A stretch of 64,000 nucleotides of DNA, from the NCBI GenBank assembly GCA_905216195.1, contig CAJMSX010000012.1, forward strand, positions 5,967 through 69,966, read 5' to 3'. This DNA comes from an uncultured bacterium. GTDB taxonomy: Bacteria; Bacteroidota; Bacteroidia; Bacteroidales; Marinifilaceae. The notes below the pieces were generated by a model. That model saw nothing but the letters and a program-made list of their open reading frames with translations. It was not told where the DNA came from and did not search any database. Below are positions 62,913-64,000 of the stretch, piece by piece (within the stretch, counting starts at the first letter, position 1; every line of letters begins with the position of its first letter). The position numbers and the translations under genes are program-made.

Positions 62913-64000
62913 ATGGAAAATAAGCCTTTAGCAGAGCGGATGCGTCCAAGGACGCTGGATGATTATATCGGTCAACAACATTTGGTGGGCCCGGGAAAGG
63001 TGTTGCGCAAAATGATCGATTCAGGAGTGATTTCCTCTTTTATTTTATGGGGCCCCCCCGGCGTGGGAAAGACGACACTGGCCATGATTATTGCGGAACA
63101 GTTGAAACGCCCCTTTTATATTCTAAGTGCGGTAAGCTCGGGGGTAAAGGATGTGAGGGAGGTGATCCAGAAAGCGGAAAGCCAGCGCTTTTTCAATACT
63201 CCCAATCCGATTTTGTTTATCGATGAAATCCATCGGTTTTCCAAGGCTCAGCAGGATTCTCTGCTCGCTGCCGTGGAAAAGGGAACGGTGACACTCATCG
63301 GAGCTACGACGGAAAATCCTTCCTTTGAGGTGATTTCACCTCTTTTATCCCGTTGCCAGGTGTATGTGCTGAAAGCTCAGGAAAAAGCCGATCTGGAGGA
63401 ATTGGTGGATAAGGCGATCGCTAAAGATTATTACCTGAAAGAGAAAAATATCGATGTCAGGGAAAAGGAAGCTCTGATTTCGTTCAGTGGAGGGGATGCG
63501 CGGAAGTTGCTGAATATTATAGAGCTGGTGGTAAATGCCCAAAACGGGGATACCGTGGTGATAGACAACGAGACGGTACGGAAGGAATTGCAGGAAAATC
63601 CGTTGATGTATGATAAGGACGGGGAACAGCATTACGATATTATTTCCGCTATGATTAAATCGGTAAGGGGAAGTGATCCCAATGCCGCTCTTTATTATAT
63701 GGCGAGGATGCTGGAGGGAGGGGAAGACCCTAAATTTATTGCCCGCCGGTTGATCATTTCCGCTTCGGAAGATATCGGACTGGCTAATCCCAATGCGATG
63801 CTCATTGCCAATGCCTGTTTTGAGGCGGTGCATAAAATCGGAATGCCCGAAGCCCGGATACCTTTGGCTGAATGTCTGATTTATCTGGCTACATCGCCGA
63901 AAAGTAATTCGGCTTACATGGCGATCAATGAGGCTATGCAGGTAGTGAGACAGACGGGAAATGTGCCCGTTCCCCTGTATTTGAGGAATGCACCCACTAA
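62913..64000 (+). CDS. rarA: Replication-associated recombination protein A (RarA/MgsA), 5' part
   Basis: The gene runs off the window, leaving 362 codons. The protein is an AAA+ ATPase of the RarA/MgsA/WRNIP1 family, which acts at stalled replication forks. The N-terminal LAERMRPRTLDDYIGQQHLVG, Walker A GPPGVGKT (residues 47-54), Walker B ILFIDEIHRF, sensor 1 GATTENP and the helical C-terminal region ARMLEGGEDPKFIARRLI with SASEDIGLANP are all as expected. It is a core gene and marks the end of the accessory region. Confidence 0.96.
   Translation, partial: MENKPLAERMRPRTLDDYIGQQHLVGPGKVLRKMIDSGVISSFILWGPPGVGKTTLAMIIAEQLKRPFYILSAVSSGVKDVREVIQKAESQRFFNTPNPILFIDEIHRFSKAQQDSLLAAVEKGTVTLIGATTENPSFEVISPLLSRCQVYVLKAQEKADLEELVDKAIAKDYYLKEKNIDVREKEALISFSGGDARKLLNIIELVVNAQNGDTVVIDNETVRKELQENPLMYDKDGEQHYDIISAMIKSVRGSDPNAALYYMARMLEGGEDPKFIARRLIISASEDIGLANPNAMLIANACFEAVHKIGMPEARIPLAECLIYLATSPKSNSAYMAINEAMQVVRQTGNVPVPLYLRNAPT

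Overview
The window looks like a chromosome segment from a Bacteroidales gut anaerobe. Supporting features are TAnnTTTG-type -7 boxes upstream of many genes, the Bacteroidota order of the ATP synthase genes (beta-epsilon-a-c-b-delta-alpha-gamma), GH92 mannosidase, clostripain, DUF1573 proteins, NigD-like and fimbrillin lipoproteins, and an IntDOT-type integrase. HydG, rubrerythrin and an Hdr-like iron-sulfur operon indicate a strict anaerobe with [FeFe]-hydrogenase capacity; an Odoribacter/Butyricimonas-like relative would fit, but this is an inference.

Positions 1-42,600 are ordinary core genome at moderate GC: a Dabb protein tail, two peptidases, an AspT/YidE-type transporter, the complete F1Fo ATP synthase operon (6143-13124), two tandem FtsX/MacB-type permeases behind a possible sigma-54 promoter, a GH92 alpha-mannosidase, a clostripain-like and an NlpC/P60 peptidase, two DUF1573 proteins, rpsO, pnp, pdxA, ndk, a five-gene HdrABC-like electron-transfer operon (29788-34779, minus), rubrerythrin, birA, a transglutaminase-domain lipoprotein, hydG and a DUF2776 membrane protein.

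From about 43,000 to 62,750 the window is accessory. A low-GC cassette (43176-48188) holds a small Cys-rich GG-leader peptide, a radical SAM/SPASM maturase, a TonB-receptor-like outer membrane barrel and a NigD-like lipoprotein: a probable RiPP pathway. Next comes an AT-rich gene encoding an unknown protein with a HEPN-like RX4H motif. A GC-rich island (about 50,000-62,750) then carries two translationally coupled membrane AraC regulators, a fimbrial operon (DUF3575/OmpA-like protein, FimB/Mfa2-like anchor, two fimbrillins, a small membrane protein), a protein with a hydrophobic hairpin and beta-rich tail, an AraC regulator broken by an in-frame TGA, a RhuM-like protein and an integrase broken by an in-frame TAG. 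The divergent regulator/fimbria intergenic region holds four ACGATTTGTC repeats, a (AC)23 microsatellite and a 15-bp hairpin.

The window ends in the core gene rarA, whose promoter lies in a 69-bp tandem duplication. Part of that unit recurs at 48453, on the other side of the HEPN gene and the fimbrial island. The best candidates for something undescribed are the RiPP cassette, the Hdr-like complex, and the microsatellite-bearing fimbrial island with its possible pore-forming protein.
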